Assembly (NCBI GenBank): GCA_030424975.1
Contig: JAUHVY010000002.1
Coordinates: forward strand, 62,001-126,000
Direction: 5' to 3'
From: Alphaproteobacteria bacterium
GTDB taxonomy: Bacteria > Pseudomonadota > Alphaproteobacteria > Micavibrionales > Micavibrionaceae
Length of the DNA: 64,000 bases
The notes under the pieces are model-generated. The model had not been told where the DNA came from. It saw only the letters and a program-made list of their open reading frames with translations, and ran no database searches. The first letter of the stretch is position 1, and every line of letters starts with the position of its first letter. Both the position numbers and the translations under genes were made by a program. This document shows positions 28,007 through 35,858 of the stretch, one piece after another.

Positions 28007-29410
28007 CTATTGCTCAGAAGTATATACAATAACACGCGGCTTTAATAAGAACACAAGCTCAGTATTAGACGTACCTGCGGTTCGAGATGTTGGCAAAAAC
28101 GGCGAGTCAAAACCGACACCAGATGAATCAAATTCATCATTTTCACGCACCAAGCCTGCTATCAACAGGGAATCCCCCGGACGCATGCGCACCTGTGTCG
28201 ATAATTCACGCTCAGTGGTTTGCGGCAACTGCAAGACTGTACCGTCTGCATCAAAGTTTTGAAAACCACGGAACTCCTCAAGGTTAATTTCAATCGTACC
28301 GTAAACGGTCGCATTATCCCAGTTACTCGCAATCGTCAGCGTAAAGCCCGTATCAACAGAATCCGTCTCGGTTGACACCGTTGTCTCGCCATCTTCCGTT
28401 GATCTTGTTAAAGATGATACATAATTTACTGTATCCGCCGCCCGCAATGAGGCCTGCGCACCTGACAAAACGGTAATTTGCGGCTGCGATATAGTTTTCA
28501 CCGCACCAAATTCAGAGATAAACTGCAACACATCATTCGAACCGAACGAAACATCGCCTGTCGTCGGTAAGCCGATACTAATCGGGTTAAAGTCCGCACC
28601 GACAGAACCCGGCACAGAAACGCCAGTCGCAAATTTACCGAAGCTCTCAATACCCTCCCAGTCAATACCTGTAGAGTTCCCGTTATTAAGTGCCACCTCC
28701 CAGATATAAACCTCAAATACAATCAGAGCCGTACTGGCGCGCACGCGCTGAAAATAACGCCTCGCAAGCTCAGCCGTTCTGTTCGTTGCCTCATAAATAA
28801 TTGTTCTTGTTGCCGCCTCGGTAATCGGCGCATTACCCGTAATAGCCTCTAAACCGGTTGCCAAGCTCGTTAAAATATCAGTCGCACCACCAACAGGGGG
28901 CACAGTCACCGTAAAGGTTTGCGTTTCCTTTACAACAAGCAGACCATCCTCATAGGAGCAATACAAATCCGCCAAGCCACAAACTTTCTCAACGACCTTA
29001 GAGAGAGATCCGCGCAAATTCGCAACCGTCACCGTGCGCTCAAACGCGGCATCAGTTTCAAAAGCCATCGATAATTCATAATCAGCCAAGATAAGCTGTA
29101 ACGCGCCTGCCACAGTTTCAGAGCGCAATTCAAACGGCCCGACATACTCACTTGGTAAAGCTGAACCACCCGATACTTTCGGCACCAAAACATCACTCCC
29201 TAACGGAAGATATATGACACTATCAGGTTTTTCGTTAACCGCATCCTTACGTTGCGCTGCCATCGTTGGTGACGGGATCGTCAGATTACGCGCAGCAGGC
29301 AGATCAACCTGTGAACAAGATGTTACAAACGGAAACATGCTCACTGACAAGACAACAAGCAAAAAACGAAAGAAAACACCTTTAAATTTGATATTATTTA
29401 TTGCGCGCAT
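28007..29410 (-). CDS. secretin, IVb pilus PilN-like outer-membrane lipoprotein
   Basis: The 467-residue protein has a lipoprotein signal ending FVTSC (lipid cysteine about residue 32), an N-terminal domain with ALQLILADYELSMAFE, and the secretin core with an exit-gate region (VLQFISEFGAVKTISQPQ) and the C-terminal signature NTELVFLLKPRVI. It forms the outer-membrane ring for pilus or substrate passage. The lipobox on the secretin itself, with no separate pilotin, is typical of PilN/BfpB-type IVb systems. It is the first gene of the operon. A gap of 169 bases separates it from the Hydin-like gene; nothing was recognised there. Confidence 0.9.
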   Translation of the reverse strand: MRAINNIKFKGVFFRFLLVVLSVSMFPFVTSCSQVDLPAARNLTIPSPTMAAQRKDAVNEKPDSVIYLPLGSDVLVPKVSGGSALPSEYVGPFELRSETVAGALQLILADYELSMAFETDAAFERTVTVANLRGSLSKVVEKVCGLADLYCSYEDGLLVVKETQTFTVTVPPVGGATDILTSLATGLEAITGNAPITEAATRTIIYEATNRTAELARRYFQRVRASTALIVFEVYIWEVALNNGNSTGIDWEGIESFGKFATGVSVPGSVGADFNPISIGLPTTGDVSFGSNDVLQFISEFGAVKTISQPQITVLSGAQASLRAADTVNYVSSLTRSTEDGETTVSTETDSVDTGFTLTIASNWDNATVYGTIEINLEEFRGFQNFDADGTVLQLPQTTERELSTQVRMRPGDSLLIAGLVRENDEFDSSGVGFDSPFLPTSRTAGTSNTELVFLLKPRVIVYTSEQ

Positions 29411-29430
29411 AAAGCTAACTGCTGAATTTG

Positions 29431-29457
29431 TTTAAAGTTTACATTGCAAACTTTAAA
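29431..29457. repeat. AT-rich perfect inverted repeat upstream of the secretin gene
   Basis: TTTAAAGTTT at 29431-29440 is repeated in reverse complement at 29448-29457 around a 7-base spacer. It lies between the end of the response regulator and the secretin start. It could be an operator for the operon or a weak terminator of the regulator gene; there is no GC-rich stem. Confidence 0.6.
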
Positions 29458-29472
29458 ACACTAACAACAGAA

Positions 29473-29847
29473 TCATGCCTTTTCCAGATGCAAAGCGCGA
29501 GAAACGACTTTAATCAACCGTTCTTTTTGCACCGGCTTCTTAAGAACTGCAGTCACCCCCAGCCTTGACGCCTCACTCAAAAGATCATGGTTATCATCAC
29601 CGGTGACCAAAACCACGGGAATATTTATTTCGTTGCTACGGATATTCTTGATGAATTCGAAACCGTTCAAAGGCTCCATACGCACATCTACCAATGCCAT
29701 ATCTATATTCTCAGACACAACATCCAGCGCGGCCTGCCCGGATGAAGATTCCACCGTTTCAAATACACCGGACAAAAACTGGCACAACTGCATTCGGACA
29801 AAATCATTATCCTCAACCACAAGGATACGCGGCATTGTCTCGCTCAT
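29473..29847 (-). CDS. single-domain CheY-like response regulator
   Basis: The 124-residue protein is one receiver domain with the acidic pair in VVEDND, phosphoacceptor D54 in LVDVRMEPLNG, the switch threonine in LVTGDDN, and the lysine in LKKPV. No output domain follows. It lies 62 bases upstream of the secretin gene on the same strand, so it may be transcribed with the operon and act on it as a partner of a kinase (the soluble hybrid kinase at the other end of the locus is a candidate). That link is inference from position. Confidence 0.92.
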   Translation of the reverse strand: MSETMPRILVVEDNDFVRMQLCQFLSGVFETVESSSGQAALDVVSENIDMALVDVRMEPLNGFEFIKNIRSNEINIPVVLVTGDDNHDLLSEASRLGVTAVLKKPVQKERLIKVVSRALHLEKA

Positions 29848-29951
29848 GTATACTCCTAAAGTATATAACCCACAAATCTGTTTACGACATTACACAACAA
29901 GAATAAAGAATATCCTAACTTTTGATATAATTTGGTATATATTCTTTCGCT

Positions 29952-30455
29952 ATGACAGATATTCTTACAATCGTATGCCTTGGCATCACTTTCGCAATTC
30001 TGATACGCCTGACTGTTATTGATATGCAGGTCAGGTTACTACCTAATGTTTATGTCTTTGCATTTTTGGTTTGCGGCATGGCCTTCCATTACATTACCGA
30101 CTTCAGATATTCCGACTTTGACACCTGCATTCTGGGATTTATCGGCGGCGGCGGATTGCTCATGGTCGTACGCGAAGCCGCGAACAATATTTACGGCTTT
30201 GATACACTTGGCCTAGGAGATGTCAAACTTATTGCCGCCGGCGGCTTTTGGCTGGGGAATGAGCATATCTTTCTCGCTATTGCACTTGGTGCAACATTCG
30301 GCCTGATCCATGGCCTTATCGAAGGACAACGCATCAAAGCGACCACAGGCCAAAAACCTGACTTTTCGGAGCTCACAATCCCTGCAGGACCCGGCTTTAT
30401 TCTGGGCCTCGTTGTTGTTGCAGCATTTAAATTCCTCAATCTTTCAATCTGGTGA
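29952..30455 (+). CDS. prepilin peptidase, A24 family
   Basis: The 167-residue polytopic protein has the two catalytic aspartates of A24 peptidases, D24 in LTVIDMQVR and D90 in LGLGDVKL, and six hydrophobic segments. It lacks the N-terminal methylase domain of the large PilD enzymes, so it is the short form like TadV/CpaA or PilU. It would cut the leaders of the two pseudopilin-like proteins of the adjacent operon. It is divergent from the response regulator. Confidence 0.93.
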   Translation: MTDILTIVCLGITFAILIRLTVIDMQVRLLPNVYVFAFLVCGMAFHYITDFRYSDFDTCILGFIGGGGLLMVVREAANNIYGFDTLGLGDVKLIAAGGFWLGNEHIFLAIALGATFGLIHGLIEGQRIKATTGQKPDFSELTIPAGPGFILGLVVVAAFKFLNLSIW

Positions 30456-30509
30456 TAGCCGAAAAATTCTACTGGACTTCGGGACGTTTTCGGTGCATTT
30501 CCTATAAGT

Positions 30510-31427
30510 ATGATAAAACATCTTTTAAGCATCGAAGATCTGAACGCGGAGCAAATAGAAGACATTCTAAACCGCGCAGATTATTACGCCCGCGCCCTGT
30601 ATGACGGTCGTTGGGATCGTGACAAATTGGATCAAAAAATAGTTCTCACACTATTTTTTGAAAACTCAACACGCACAGTGACATCCTTTGACATCGCGGC
30701 AAAACGCCTTGGAGCAGATGTTGTAAACTGGAATGCCGACCTTAGCTCCCTCAGCAAGGATGAGAGCTTCTCCGATACAATCGACACACTCAGCGCCATG
30801 AAGCCTGATTGCATTGTCATCCGCCACAGCGATTACGGCGCCCCGAAATTCGTAGCCGATCGTGTAAAATGCCCCGTGGTTAACGCAGGCGATAGCTGGC
30901 GTGAGCACCCGACGCAGGCCTTCCTTGATGCACTAACCATGATACAGGAAAAAGGTAAGCTTAAAGGGCTTAACGTTGCTATTTGTGGTGACGTAGCCCA
31001 TAGCCGCGTTGCCAATTCAAATGCAAGGCTCCTTACAAAGATGGGAGCCAATGTGCGTTTTGTCGCGCCGCAAATGCTCATGCCTCAAAAACTGCCTGCC
31101 GAGGGCATTGAATGCTTTGATTCTATCGAAGAAGGCATCAAAGATGCGGATGTTGTTATGATGCTCCGTATTCAAAAAGAGCGCATGGACAGGGGCACAA
31201 TCCCGGATGAAGCCGCATATTTCAATAATTACGGCCTGACATTCGAACGCCTCAAACATGCGAAACCTGATGCCATTGTTATGCATCCCGGCCCGATGAA
31301 CCGCGGCGTTGAAATTGCCGACGATGTTGCCGATGACCCGAAACGCAGCATGATGAAAAGACAAGTTGCAAACGGTATCCCGACGCGTATGGCGATCCTC
31401 GATATGGTGATGAGCAGTAAAAAATGA
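30510..31427 (+). CDS. pyrB: aspartate carbamoyltransferase, catalytic subunit
   Basis: The 305-residue enzyme has the carbamoyl-phosphate site FFENSTRT, the SLSKDES loop, the HPTQAFLDA motif and the MHPGPMNRGVE C-terminal signature. It makes carbamoyl aspartate in pyrimidine synthesis. The usual partner pyrC does not follow in this genome segment; plsY overlaps its stop by four bases (ATGA). No regulatory subunit (pyrI) is present. Confidence 0.97.
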   Translation: MIKHLLSIEDLNAEQIEDILNRADYYARALYDGRWDRDKLDQKIVLTLFFENSTRTVTSFDIAAKRLGADVVNWNADLSSLSKDESFSDTIDTLSAMKPDCIVIRHSDYGAPKFVADRVKCPVVNAGDSWREHPTQAFLDALTMIQEKGKLKGLNVAICGDVAHSRVANSNARLLTKMGANVRFVAPQMLMPQKLPAEGIECFDSIEEGIKDADVVMMLRIQKERMDRGTIPDEAAYFNNYGLTFERLKHAKPDAIVMHPGPMNRGVEIADDVADDPKRSMMKRQVANGIPTRMAILDMVMSSKK

Positions 31428-32077
31428 TCCCTCTCGATCCGCTGTTTTTGATTCTTTTTGGCGTGGGCTATGCTTTGGGCTCTATACCTTTTGGATTGAT
31501 CCTGACGAAGATTATTACGAAACAAGACATCCGCACCATCGGCTCAGGAAATATCGGCGCAACCAACGTGTTACGCACAGGGAATAAAAAACTGGCGCTG
31601 GCGACATTGCTCTTGGATGTCGCAAAGGCAGCGCTTCCTATTGGCTACATCCATTATGCTGCACCTTTTGCGCCACCATCAGAAGATCCCATCGGCTCCG
31701 TTTACCTCCTCTCAAGCGTTGTCGGTGTCGGTGCTATCCTCGGCCATTGCTTTCCGATCTGGCTCAAATTCAAAGGCGGCAAAGGCGTTGCCACAGGGTT
31801 GGGCGTATTATTAACCGCCGTCCCATACGCGGGATTGGCGGCCTGCCTGACATGGATTATTTGTGCGAAAACCACAAAATACTCATCTCTCTCGGCTTTA
31901 ATGGCCTTTCTGATTGCGCCTGTTGTCACGTTTTTTACATACAGCGCGGCAGCTGCAAGCATTTGCGCACTGATCACCGCCCTGATATGGTTTAGACACA
32001 AAGACAATATCAAACGCCTGATCAGTGGCAACGAACCTAAAATCGGTGAGAATAAGAAAAAAGAAGGAAGCACGTGA
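31424..32077 (+). CDS. plsY: glycerol-3-phosphate acyltransferase PlsY
   Basis: The 217-residue membrane protein has the PlsY landmarks GSIPFGLIL, IGSGNIGATNVLRTG and FKGGKGVATGLG, which bind acyl phosphate and glycerol phosphate. It carries out the first acylation of phospholipid synthesis. It is coupled to pyrB upstream and to dprA downstream by short overlaps. The arrangement plsY-dprA-topA is common in this class. Confidence 0.96.
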   Translation: MIPLDPLFLILFGVGYALGSIPFGLILTKIITKQDIRTIGSGNIGATNVLRTGNKKLALATLLLDVAKAALPIGYIHYAAPFAPPSEDPIGSVYLLSSVVGVGAILGHCFPIWLKFKGGKGVATGLGVLLTAVPYAGLAACLTWIICAKTTKYSSLSALMAFLIAPVVTFFTYSAAAASICALITALIWFRHKDNIKRLISGNEPKIGENKKKEGST

Positions 32078-33225
32078 GCCTGACGCTTAATCGAGATCAA
32101 ATACAAGATTTAAGCGAGGCAGAGCGCCTCAACTGGCTACGGCTGATCCGCACGGATAATATCGGGCCGATTACCTTCTACCAATTAGTGGAGCGCTTTG
32201 GTTCTGCTACAGAAGCCTTAGTCGCACTACCGGAACTCGCAAAACGCGGCGGCCGTAAAAAGCCCCTCATCGCACCGCCTGAAAAAGAGATTGAGCGCGA
32301 GTATAAATCATTACAAAAACGTGGCGGGCGCATTATCACCGTACATGATCGCGCCTACCCCCTCGCCTTGACGGCAACCGATGACGCACCGCCTGTCCTG
32401 AGCGTTATCGGTAATCCCGCACTACTGAACAAATCATGCGTTGCGATTGTTGGTGCCCGTAATGCATCACTCAACGGTAAAAAATTCGCCGCATCACTGG
32501 CAAAAGATTTGGGCGCACGCGGGCATGTTATCGCATCGGGCTTGGCACGCGGCATTGATACCGCCGCCCATCACGGCAGCCTGCAAACAGGAACGATTGC
32601 CGTTGTGGCAGGCGGCATTGATGTTGTATACCCCGAAGAAAACCAAGCTCTGTATGAGCAAATCGCCGAAAACGGTGTCATCGTCGCGGAAAGCGCCTTA
32701 GGCGCAAAACCATTCGCCGCATCCTTCCCGCGCAGAAACCGTATTGTATCAGGTCTGTCAAAAGGCGTTATTGTGATAGAAGCCACAAAACGCAGTGGCT
32801 CCTTGATTACAGCTCGCCTTGCCGCAGAACAAGGACGCGATGTATTCGCAGTGCCCGGACATCCGCTCGACCCGCGTGCATCCGGGCCAAACCACCTGAT
32901 CCGTGAAGGGGCAACATTGATCCGCAATGCCGATGACGTGCTTGAGATTTTAATGAATTTCAGTGGCAATGCGATGCGCGAGTCCCCCTTTACTCCAAAC
33001 ATCACCCCCATGACGGCCTATGATGAAGGGAACGCAGAATCACCCGAAAATGCGCAGGAAATCATCCTATCCCATTTAAGTTATTCCGCAATTTTTGTTG
33101 ACGAATTGATCAGAGCATGTCATTTGACTATTTCCACCGTGCAGACCACATTGCTCGAACTCGAGCTTGCAGGGCGAATAAAAAGGTTGCCGGGGAACAA
33201 GGTTATATTACAAGAAAACGAATAA
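32074..33225 (+). CDS. dprA: DNA processing protein DprA/Smf
   Basis: The 383-residue protein has an N-terminal helical SAM-like region, the Rossmann core with VAIVGARNASLNG, ASGLARGIDTAAH, GGIDVVYPEEN, FPRRNRIVSGLS and HPLDPRASGPN, and a C-terminal winged helix (about 325-380). DprA loads RecA onto incoming single-stranded DNA in transformation. Start is a GTG overlapping the plsY stop, with AAGGAAG before it. Confidence 0.96.
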   Translation: MSLTLNRDQIQDLSEAERLNWLRLIRTDNIGPITFYQLVERFGSATEALVALPELAKRGGRKKPLIAPPEKEIEREYKSLQKRGGRIITVHDRAYPLALTATDDAPPVLSVIGNPALLNKSCVAIVGARNASLNGKKFAASLAKDLGARGHVIASGLARGIDTAAHHGSLQTGTIAVVAGGIDVVYPEENQALYEQIAENGVIVAESALGAKPFAASFPRRNRIVSGLSKGVIVIEATKRSGSLITARLAAEQGRDVFAVPGHPLDPRASGPNHLIREGATLIRNADDVLEILMNFSGNAMRESPFTPNITPMTAYDEGNAESPENAQEIILSHLSYSAIFVDELIRACHLTISTVQTTLLELELAGRIKRLPGNKVILQENE

Positions 33226-33248
33226 AAACAAATATTTAAGAGGAACCC

Positions 33249-35846
33249 TTGAGCAAAAATCTCGTCATCGTCGAATCCCCCGCAAAAGCTAAGACTATTA
33301 ATAAGTACCTTGGTGCCGGTTTCGATGTGCTTGCATCATACGGCCATGTCCGCGATTTGGTAAACAAAGACGGTTCCGTTTTGCCTGATGAAGATTTCGC
33401 CATGAAATGGCAACTCGGGGATCGCGCAGATAAAAATGTCCGCGAGATCAAAAAGGCCGTCAAAAAAGCCGATGCATTGTTCCTCGCACCCGACCCCGAT
33501 AGAGAGGGTGAAGCCATTGCATGGCATATTTATGAATTATTGAATGATGACGGTTTGTTAGAGGGTAAAGATGTTCATCGCGTGACCTTTAACGAGATCA
33601 CCAAAACCGCCGTTCAAAAAGCATTTGAAAACTCACGGAAACTTGATCAACCGTTGATTGACGCCTATCTGGCGCGTCGTGCGCTTGACTATCTCGTGGG
33701 TTTTAATATCTCACCCGTTTTATGGAGAAAGCTCCCCGGTTCCCGTTCCGCAGGGCGCGTACAATCCGTTGCGCTGCGCCTGATTTGTGAGCGCGAAACA
33801 GAGATTGAGCTGTTTAAGCCGCAAGAATATTGGAGCATTGAAACAACACTTCATACCCCTGACGGTGCGCCGTTTCGTGCGCGCTTGACGCATTTATCAG
33901 GGAATAAGCTCGGCAAATTTGATATCCCGAGTGAAGCAGACGCCAATGCCGCCGTTGCCCGCATAGAGAATAAAAATCTTTCGGTTCAAAAGATCGAGAA
34001 AAAACAAGTGCGCCGCAGCCCGTCTGCGCCGTTCATTACGTCAACATTACAAATGGAGGCCTCCCGTAAACTCGGCATGTCGGCATCCAACACGATGCGC
34101 CTTGCGCAGCGCCTCTACGAAGGCAGCAGCGATGACGGCGGTTACATTACATATATGAGAACCGACGGCACGACCCTATCCGAGGATGCGGTCAAGCAAT
34201 GCCGTAACGTGATCAGCAATGACTACGGGAATAAATACCTTCCTGACGCGCCGCGCCTTTATAAATCAAAGGCCAAAAACGCACAGGAAGCACACGAGGC
34301 GATCCGCCCGACGGATCTCTCACGCACGCCCGCCTCCCTCAAGGGCAAGCTGGAGCCGGACCAATGGCGTTTATACGACCTGATCTGGAAACGAACAGTG
34401 GCCTCTCAAATGGAAAACGCCATCATGGATCAGATGGCGATCGATATTTCTGATGGTACAGATGATGTTGTCTTACGTGCGAACGGATCGGTTGTTGCCT
34501 TTGACGGTTTCCTGACCCTTTATCAAGAAGATAAAGACGATGATGCTGATGACGAAAATGAGAATGATCGTCGCCTGCCGCCAATGAAGGAGAAGGATAA
34601 AACCAAGCTCGTCAGTACAGCGCCAAACCAACATTTCACACAGCCGCCACCACGTTACAGTGAAGCATCGCTTGTTAAACGTTTGGAAGAATTGGGCATT
34701 GGTCGCCCGTCTACTTATGCGTCGATCCTGCAGGTTTTGCGCGACAGAAATTACGTACGCATGGATAAACGCCGCTTTGTTCCCGAAGATCGCGGCCGTT
34801 TGGTAACGACATTCTTGTCCAAATTCTTTACGCGTTATGTTGATTATGACTTTACCGCCAATCTGGAAGAGGAACTGGACGCCATCGCAAGCGGTCATGT
34901 GCAATGGAAAGAAGCCCTTCGCCTGTTTTGGATTGATTTCAAAACAGCGGTCGATAACACAAAAGACCTGACTATTACCGATGTTATCGATCATTTGGAT
35001 GCCGAGCTTGGTGATCACTTCTTCCCCGAAGGAGACCAAAGCCGGAAATGTGCAGCCTGTGCCGATAATAAAGATTTAGAAGAAGGCCGCCTTGGATTGA
35101 AACTTGGTAAATTCGGTGCCTTTATCGGTTGCTCGAATTATCCTGATTGTAAATTCACACGCCCGCTTATTATGCCTGACGGCAGTGAAGACGACGCGGC
35201 CTCTCTCGCGAATGAACCGAAAATCCTTGGTGAAGATCCGGGCACGGGTCGCACGGTTTCCTTACGACGCGGTCCTTACGGCCCCTATGTGCAAATTGAT
35301 CCTGCGCCGGAATCCGTTGCCGAGGTCGAAGCCGCCAACGATGCTGCGCTGAAGGAACATGCGGCAAAGGCAAAAGCAGCAAAAGAAGCAGGCAAGAAAG
35401 CACCGAAAAAGCCAAAGAAAAAGGCACTGCCAAAGCCAAAACGTCAGGGATTACCCGCAGGCACAAATGCCGAAGACGTTACATTGGAAAGCGCGCTGTC
35501 GTTATTATCTTTGCCGCGTGATGTCGGTGAACACCCTGAAACGGGTAAGATGATACAGGCCGGTATTGGACGTTTCGGCCCGTTCCTGAAACATGATGGC
35601 GTGTTCATCTCCCTTCCGAAAGATGAGGATGTGATGACCGTCGGTATGAACCGTGCTGTCGATATTATTGTCGAAGGCCTGGAGAAAAAAGCCGCGCGCG
35701 AAGCCGCCAAGGCCGCAAAAGCAGCGGAAAAAGAAGCGGCGAAAGAAGCAAAGGCAAAAGAAAAGAAGAAAAAACCGGCAAAGAAAAAGAAGCCTGCAGC
35801 AAAAAAGAAAACAACACCAAAAACCAAAGCGCAAGAATCAGCGTAG
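33249..35846 (+). CDS. topA: DNA topoisomerase I
   Basis: The 865-residue type IA topoisomerase has the TOPRIM block VESPAKAKTINKYLG and DPDREGEAIAWH, and the active-site tyrosine in YITYMRTDG. A zinc-ribbon repeat with four cysteines lies near residue 600 (CAACAD, then CSNYPDC). Further C-terminal topoisomerase repeats and a Lys/Ala-rich tail of about 60 residues follow. It relaxes negative supercoils. Start is a TTG behind AAGAGG. The basic tail is common in alphaproteobacterial TopA and probably binds DNA. An acidic insertion (EDKDDDADDENEN) lies in the core at about 425. Confidence 0.97.
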   Translation: MSKNLVIVESPAKAKTINKYLGAGFDVLASYGHVRDLVNKDGSVLPDEDFAMKWQLGDRADKNVREIKKAVKKADALFLAPDPDREGEAIAWHIYELLNDDGLLEGKDVHRVTFNEITKTAVQKAFENSRKLDQPLIDAYLARRALDYLVGFNISPVLWRKLPGSRSAGRVQSVALRLICERETEIELFKPQEYWSIETTLHTPDGAPFRARLTHLSGNKLGKFDIPSEADANAAVARIENKNLSVQKIEKKQVRRSPSAPFITSTLQMEASRKLGMSASNTMRLAQRLYEGSSDDGGYITYMRTDGTTLSEDAVKQCRNVISNDYGNKYLPDAPRLYKSKAKNAQEAHEAIRPTDLSRTPASLKGKLEPDQWRLYDLIWKRTVASQMENAIMDQMAIDISDGTDDVVLRANGSVVAFDGFLTLYQEDKDDDADDENENDRRLPPMKEKDKTKLVSTAPNQHFTQPPPRYSEASLVKRLEELGIGRPSTYASILQVLRDRNYVRMDKRRFVPEDRGRLVTTFLSKFFTRYVDYDFTANLEEELDAIASGHVQWKEALRLFWIDFKTAVDNTKDLTITDVIDHLDAELGDHFFPEGDQSRKCAACADNKDLEEGRLGLKLGKFGAFIGCSNYPDCKFTRPLIMPDGSEDDAASLANEPKILGEDPGTGRTVSLRRGPYGPYVQIDPAPESVAEVEAANDAALKEHAAKAKAAKEAGKKAPKKPKKKALPKPKRQGLPAGTNAEDVTLESALSLLSLPRDVGEHPETGKMIQAGIGRFGPFLKHDGVFISLPKDEDVMTVGMNRAVDIIVEGLEKKAAREAAKAAKAAEKEAAKEAKAKEKKKKPAKKKKPAAKKKTTPKTKAQESA

Positions 35847-35858
35847 AAAAGAACAAGC

